From contig DFKO01000169.1 of the NCBI GenBank assembly GCA_002373855.1, positions 1 through 9,415 on the forward strand: a DNA stretch of 9,415 nucleotides. The letters are read 5' to 3'. Shown here piece after piece: positions 6,093 through 9,415 of the stretch. Each line of letters opens with the position of its first letter. Within the stretch, counting starts at the first letter, position 1. The notes under the pieces are model-generated. The model saw only the letters and a program-made list of their open reading frames with translations. It searched no databases and was not told where the DNA came from. Both the position numbers and the translations under genes were made by a program. This stretch comes from Lachnospiraceae bacterium UBA3643 (GTDB lineage Bacteria; Bacillota; Clostridia; Lachnospirales; Lachnospiraceae).

Positions 6093-7753
6093 TCATCGCC
6101 TCCTCTCTTATTAAACTGTCTGGGCAGGTGAGTAGTCAGCTCGTTATGGAGTCTGACTATGTCAAATAGTGAGAGCAGTACAAATACTGCCATGATAAGG
6201 ACTCCGCCGTAGTAAACAATATCCCTGAAGGGATTAATGATCAGCAGCAGTGAACCGATGATAATGGCTGCAAGAGGTTTCCAGAGTGTCCCCATCTTTT
6301 CACCCATAGGTTTCTTAAACACAACTGACTTGTTTGTCTTGATCGCATTCTTCGGATTAGTTGTAGTACTGCCTGTAGCTAACAGGACGACAGCGACAAT
6401 GAGTGTAATAAATCCGCCAAGGAGCAGTCCGACATATTCCATCTCGATACCGACATACATCAGTATGATACCGACAGTTATTAATGTTGATCCGATACCG
6501 GCCAGACCACCTGATTTTGCGGTCTTAACCTGCTTCTGGTTATTTGCAGGCTGCTGTACCGGAACGGTAATGTCTCTCGTACTCATGAGACCCTTGTCAT
6601 CAAATCCAAACTGTCTCGTATATATGAGGTTCATCTTGTTATTGCAGATCACAAATCCGATAATTGCAAATATGATACCGATGATATTTACCATAGACGG
6701 TGTCGGTGTCACCAGAAAGTTAAGTATCAACGCAATAGGCACTGCCGTGATAAGGGAACCGATCAGATACTTTTTAAAATCAATGGGTACATCGGCTGCA
6801 ACCTTGCCTGACTCACCGTTTATGACGGCATAGCTGATACGTCCGTTGTGTCTGACAGACATAAACCATACAGGGAAGTAGGCCATCTTGGCATCCTTGA
6901 CATCAAGGAGCTGGGAAACTGTACTGCCGGCGTCGGTTACGTTGTACTTTCCGATCTCGGAATACATCTTGGCCATGCCGCCGCCTACATCGGCTCCGAC
7001 CACGTCTTTGCACTCCTGGTTGTAAACCTCTGACTTGACATCTGCCGTATCTGCATAAAATCCTGAGAGATATGTGTTTGAAAATTCAACGCTGGCCTTT
7101 ACATTAAACGGTGCAATGGCCTCACTGTATACATCGGAAAAGCTTGATGATGCATCAAAAGCCGTTCCCTTGTAATTAATATACATGCTTGTATTAAGAC
7201 TGTAATGGTCGGTGATGATATAATCACCCCGTCTGTATGACTTTTTACCCTTGAGTGATACAGGTCCCTCGTACTCTGTCTCATATACCCAGTAAGGCAT
7301 ATAGATGCCGCGTAGTTTGTCGAGCTGACCCTCCTCCTTCATATAATTTGGAGCAAAGAGTGCCTTGCCGATAAATTTCTTGTAGGCTTCCTTGACCTGA
7401 TCCTTGGTGAGCTTGAACGGGATGACTGCCGAAGGCGCCATCATCTGTACTGTCCTGCTCTCTAACTCTACCGATACACCACAGTAACTGCAGAATGTGA
7501 CGGCAGTATCGCTGTCACTGAATATTTCTCCTCCGCACTGGGGGCAGGTAAACAGTGTACCTGAAAATGTTGCGGGTGCCTGCGCAAGTGATTCCTCGGC
7601 TGCTGCAAACGCAGTGTCGTCTGGATGACTCTCCGCAAAGACATCGCCCGTTGCCTGATTGGGATCAAGAGTAGTATCGCAGTAATCACAGACAAGCAGA
7701 CCCTTGCCGGGATCAAAACGCATACTCTGTCCGCATCCGGGACATGTAACCAT
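6089..7753 (-). CDS. Double zinc-ribbon protein with six membrane segments (YdjG-like)
   Basis: A 554-residue membrane protein. Two zinc ribbons sit in the N-terminal cytoplasmic part: Cys4/Cys7 with Cys22/Cys25 (CPGC...CDYC), and Cys70/Cys73 with Cys88/Cys91 (CPQC...CSYC). They are joined by an acidic, Ala-rich linker. A large conserved region follows (108-327; IPFKLTKDQVKEAYKKFI, YMPYWVYETEYEG). Hydrophobic segments lie at about 329-347, 352-370, 417-435, 440-460, 493-508 and 513-533. Such proteins are often named TFIIB-type zinc-ribbon proteins, but the ribbons here more likely mediate protein contacts than transcription. An ATG ten codons further upstream exists, but AAAGGAGGG at 7762-7770 lies between the two, so 7753 is the real start. 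It is the first gene of a unit with the TPM and ATP-grasp genes. B. subtilis YdjG is the closest described analogue I know. Confidence 0.85.
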   Translation of the reverse strand: MVTCPGCGQSMRFDPGKGLLVCDYCDTTLDPNQATGDVFAESHPDDTAFAAAEESLAQAPATFSGTLFTCPQCGGEIFSDSDTAVTFCSYCGVSVELESRTVQMMAPSAVIPFKLTKDQVKEAYKKFIGKALFAPNYMKEEGQLDKLRGIYMPYWVYETEYEGPVSLKGKKSYRRGDYIITDHYSLNTSMYINYKGTAFDASSSFSDVYSEAIAPFNVKASVEFSNTYLSGFYADTADVKSEVYNQECKDVVGADVGGGMAKMYSEIGKYNVTDAGSTVSQLLDVKDAKMAYFPVWFMSVRHNGRISYAVINGESGKVAADVPIDFKKYLIGSLITAVPIALILNFLVTPTPSMVNIIGIIFAIIGFVICNNKMNLIYTRQFGFDDKGLMSTRDITVPVQQPANNQKQVKTAKSGGLAGIGSTLITVGIILMYVGIEMEYVGLLLGGFITLIVAVVLLATGSTTTNPKNAIKTNKSVVFKKPMGEKMGTLWKPLAAIIIGSLLLIINPFRDIVYYGGVLIMAVFVLLSLFDIVRLHNELTTHLPRQFNKRGGDE

Positions 7754-7761
7754 AAGACTAA

Positions 7762-7770
7762 CCCTCCTTT
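7762..7770 (-). promoter_or_regulatory. Strong ribosome binding site that fixes the zinc-ribbon gene start
   Basis: AAAGGAGGG on the minus strand ends eight bases before the ATG at 7753. It is a near-perfect match to the 16S rRNA tail. It lies inside the frame of the longer alternative (ATG at 7783), which has no such site, so the longer start is rejected. Confidence 0.9.
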
Positions 7771-7786
7771 TTAATTGGAACAAATA

Positions 7787-7816
7787 AAGTGTATCCGGCC
7801 TGGGCCAAATACACTT
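7787..7816. promoter_or_regulatory. Inverted repeat at the transcription start of the zinc-ribbon/TPM/ATP-grasp unit (possible operator)
   Basis: Perfect eight-base arms AAGTGTAT (7787-7794) and ATACACTT (7809-7816) enclose CC-GGCC-TG-GGCC-AA, which itself contains a GGCC-TG-GGCC inverted repeat. It begins two bases downstream of the -10 box, covering about -4 to +26. That position fits a repressor operator or a hairpin at the 5' end of the mRNA. It is not followed by a T run, so it is a poor terminator for the kinase gene. Confidence 0.6.
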
Positions 7817-7818
7817 AA

Positions 7819-7847
7819 ATTATAAAATAAATATGATTTTTACTCAA
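7819..7847 (-). promoter_or_regulatory. Sigma-A-type promoter of the zinc-ribbon/TPM/ATP-grasp unit
   Basis: On the minus strand TTGAGT (7842-7847) and a perfect TATAAT (7819-7824) are separated by exactly 17 bases. Transcription would start near 7812, about 59 bases before the ATG at 7753. It lies between the kinase stop and the zinc-ribbon gene, so the three-gene unit can be expressed apart from the two-component system. Confidence 0.75.
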
Positions 7848-7857
7848 TAAATATCAT
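7833..7857. repeat. AT-rich imperfect inverted repeat over the -35 box
   Basis: ATGATTTTTA and TAAATATCAT pair at nine of ten positions around a five-base loop that overlaps the -35 box of the zinc-ribbon promoter. On the minus strand it lies 13 bases after the kinase stop and is followed by TATTTATTTTA, so it may be a weak terminator of the kinase transcript, a regulator site, or both. Confidence 0.4.
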
Positions 7858-7869
7858 GAAAAGAAGGAA

Positions 7870-9186
7870 TCAGGATGCGGCTGCTCCGACGGGGAAGGAA
7901 ACCGTAAATCTCGTACCTATCTCAGGGCTTGAGAGTACGTCAATCTTGCCTTCGTGGGCATCGACTATCCACTTGGCGATAGAAAGGCCAAGACCGGTAC
8001 CGCCGCTCTCGCCGTTTCTCGCTTTATCGGATCTGTAGAAACGCTCGAATATATGCTGTACATCATCATCGTTCATACCGATACCCTCATCCTGGATAAT
8101 GTATGCGACTCTGTCGAGATCTCTCTCAACCTTAATTTTTATCATGCCCTTTTCAGGTGTATACTTCATGGCATTCTGAATAAAGATCCTGGCTGACTGT
8201 TTCATCATGACTACATCGCAGTTAACCACGCAGGGTATGTCTGCTTTTGTAAACTCATACTCATGCTTATTGTCTATCATGACAGACTCTTCATATATCT
8301 CCTGCATGAGATCGTTTAAATCCTCATCCACTTTATTAAGGGTATTTCGTCCGCTGTCACCCCTTGCCAGGAATAACAGCTGCTCGATGAGTTCCTTCAT
8401 GTGCTCCGACTCGTTTTTAAGAGCTTCGATGGCCTCGTCAAGGACTGACTCGTCCTCCTTGCCCCACCGGTCAAGCATATTTACATACCCCTGAATGACG
8501 GCGATGGGTGTACGGAGCTCATGGGAAGCGTCAGACACAAAACGGTTTTGCTGCTTCTGGGATTCCTTCATACGAGTGATGAGATTGTTGATGGCTATCT
8601 CTATACTCTGGAGATCCCTGTCTCCCGTTGATATCCTGGCATTGGGAGATGTGGCCGATACATTGTCGATAGCCTGCTCGAGGCTCTGCATCTTTTTCTC
8701 ATTATATGTGAGATACTCAAAGCTTGTCTTGCTGATCTGCTCTGCCCTGACGGCCAGATCGTTTAAAGGCTTTAACTTCTTTCTGACCCTGCCTGCTCCA
8801 AACATGGAGAAAAAGAGGTTTATGCCCTCGGCTGCCAGTACTATGGCGATAAACGGTTTGTATTTACTGAAATCTTTTCTTAAATAAAAACTGTAGGTCT
8901 CCCCGTCGTCCCAGTCTTCTGTAATCTGATAGACAGGTCCGTCTTCTGTGCCAAAAAGGCTTCTGTCATAACTGTCATAATCAAGATGTATATAACCCGT
9001 ACCCGTCTCTACAGAGCCTACGGAATATTCACAGTTGTAAAAATAAAGGCCCAGTGATGCAACGGCTATCACTATATCTATACAAAAAAAGGCCCAGAGT
9101 TTGTTGAACCAGTATCCGGCATGGATACTGCCCGCTATCGATGAGACCTTTTTCTGATTTATGCTTAATTCTCTGTCTTTTCCCAT
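7870..9186 (-). CDS. Sensor histidine kinase (HisKA type) with short extracellular domain
   Basis: A membrane sensor that autophosphorylates and passes phosphate to the response regulator encoded just before it. The protein has 438 residues. Membrane helices lie at about 30-50 and 110-129, with an acidic, Tyr/Asp-rich external segment of about 60 residues between them. A HAMP-like region follows: first helix LKPLNDLAVRAEQIS (138-152), second helix SIEIAINNLITRMKES (194-209), separated by an unusually long, partly low-complexity insert. The phosphoacceptor motif is FVSDASHELRTPIAVI (216-231) with His222. The ATP-binding domain has the N box with Asn338 (FIQNAMKYTP), G1 DEGIG (366-370), the F-box ERFYRSD (381-387) and G2 GGTGLGLSIAKWIV (395-408). 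All catalytic motifs are intact. It begins four bases after the regulator's stop with no clear ribosome site, so coupling is likely. The signal sensed is unknown. Confidence 0.95.
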   Translation of the reverse strand: MGKDRELSINQKKVSSIAGSIHAGYWFNKLWAFFCIDIVIAVASLGLYFYNCEYSVGSVETGTGYIHLDYDSYDRSLFGTEDGPVYQITEDWDDGETYSFYLRKDFSKYKPFIAIVLAAEGINLFFSMFGAGRVRKKLKPLNDLAVRAEQISKTSFEYLTYNEKKMQSLEQAIDNVSATSPNARISTGDRDLQSIEIAINNLITRMKESQKQQNRFVSDASHELRTPIAVIQGYVNMLDRWGKEDESVLDEAIEALKNESEHMKELIEQLLFLARGDSGRNTLNKVDEDLNDLMQEIYEESVMIDNKHEYEFTKADIPCVVNCDVVMMKQSARIFIQNAMKYTPEKGMIKIKVERDLDRVAYIIQDEGIGMNDDDVQHIFERFYRSDKARNGESGGTGLGLSIAKWIVDAHEGKIDVLSSPEIGTRFTVSFPVGAAAS

Positions 9187-9190
9187 AACA

Positions 9191-9415
9191 TTAATTATCT
9201 TTGATCACATATCCGGCTCCCCGGACGGTCTGGATCAGTTTTATCTTGTACTTGTCATCAATCTTTGTACGCAGATATCTCACATACACATCGATGACAT
9301 TAGTCTCGCCTACATAATCGTAACCGCATACGTCATTTAAGAGCTTCTCACGATTCAGTACGATGTTTTTATTTTCCATAAGTGTCTGGAGGAGGACAAA
9401 TTCCCTGTTGGTCAG
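9191..9415 (-). CDS. OmpR/PhoB-family response regulator, C-terminal DNA-binding end (cut by window edge)
   Basis: Only the last 74 residues are in the window; the receiver domain lies beyond base 9415. The visible part is the winged-helix DNA-binding domain: LTNREFVLLQTLMENKNIVL (start of the domain through the second helix), REKLLNDVCGYDYVGETNV, the recognition helix VIDVYVRYLRTKID, and the wing LIQTVRGAGYVIKDN. These match the OmpR/PhoB class closely. The open frame continues to the edge, so the ATG at 9379 is an internal Met and not the start. It precedes the kinase gene by four bases, the normal regulator-kinase order. Targets cannot be told from the sequence; OmpR-type proteins usually bind direct repeats. 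Confidence 0.95.
   Translation of the reverse strand: MTNREFVLLQTLMENKNIVLNREKLLNDVCGYDYVGETNVIDVYVRYLRTKIDDKYKIKLIQTVRGAGYVIKDN

Noticed and set aside
6237..6833. Plus-strand open frame of 198 residues opposite the zinc-ribbon gene
   Set aside because: It is the antisense of membrane-helix codons, has no ribosome site and looks like no known protein; the minus-strand gene is clear.
7754..7783. Longer start for the zinc-ribbon protein, adding MFQLKRRVSL
   Set aside because: The strong AAAGGAGGG site lies within this extension and points to the ATG at 7753; the upstream ATG has no ribosome site.

Overview
The window reads as chromosomal DNA from a Gram-positive clostridial bacterium (Bacillota), most likely a member of the Lachnospiraceae. 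The evidence is strong GGAGG-type ribosome binding sites, a parA-parB-DUF4446-serS gene order, a two-component system of Gram-positive type, and zinc-ribbon/TPM membrane proteins of the kind common in clostridia. The genus cannot be fixed from the sequence alone. Nearly everything lies on the minus strand; one small gene lies on the plus strand. No phage, insertion-sequence or CRISPR content was seen.

Left part (1-3596, minus strand, transcribed from right to left): a tight five-gene operon parA, parB, DUF4446, a GNAT acetyltransferase and serS. Gaps are 33, 20, 8 and 25 bases. serS runs off the left edge. ParA and ParB are complete and keep all the key motifs of the chromosome-segregation pair. 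A degenerate parS-like site lies between the apparent parA promoter and the parA ribosome binding site.

Middle (3597-4349): an AT-rich divergent promoter region, a small plus-strand gene for an Asn/Gly-rich coiled-coil protein, a strong bidirectional terminator, and a minus-strand tRNA-Arg (anticodon CCT) with its own promoter. In many Firmicutes parA follows mnmG/rsmG near the origin; here that link is absent.

Right part (4350-9415, minus strand): an OmpR-type response regulator (only its DNA-binding end is visible) and its histidine kinase. After a 116-base gap carrying a good sigma-A promoter and two inverted repeats comes a three-gene unit: a double zinc-ribbon protein with six membrane segments, a secreted or membrane-anchored TPM-domain protein with a His/Gly tail, and an ATP-grasp enzyme. 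The first two overlap by ATGA and the third starts 3 bases after the second. The zinc-ribbon/TPM pair resembles Bacillus subtilis YdjG/YdjH, which belong to a PspA-linked envelope-stress operon. Here no PspA or SPFH gene is in view, and an ATP-grasp enzyme follows instead. This cassette, with its symmetrical operator-like element at the transcription start, is the most interesting part of the window. That the adjacent two-component system controls it is inference from position only.
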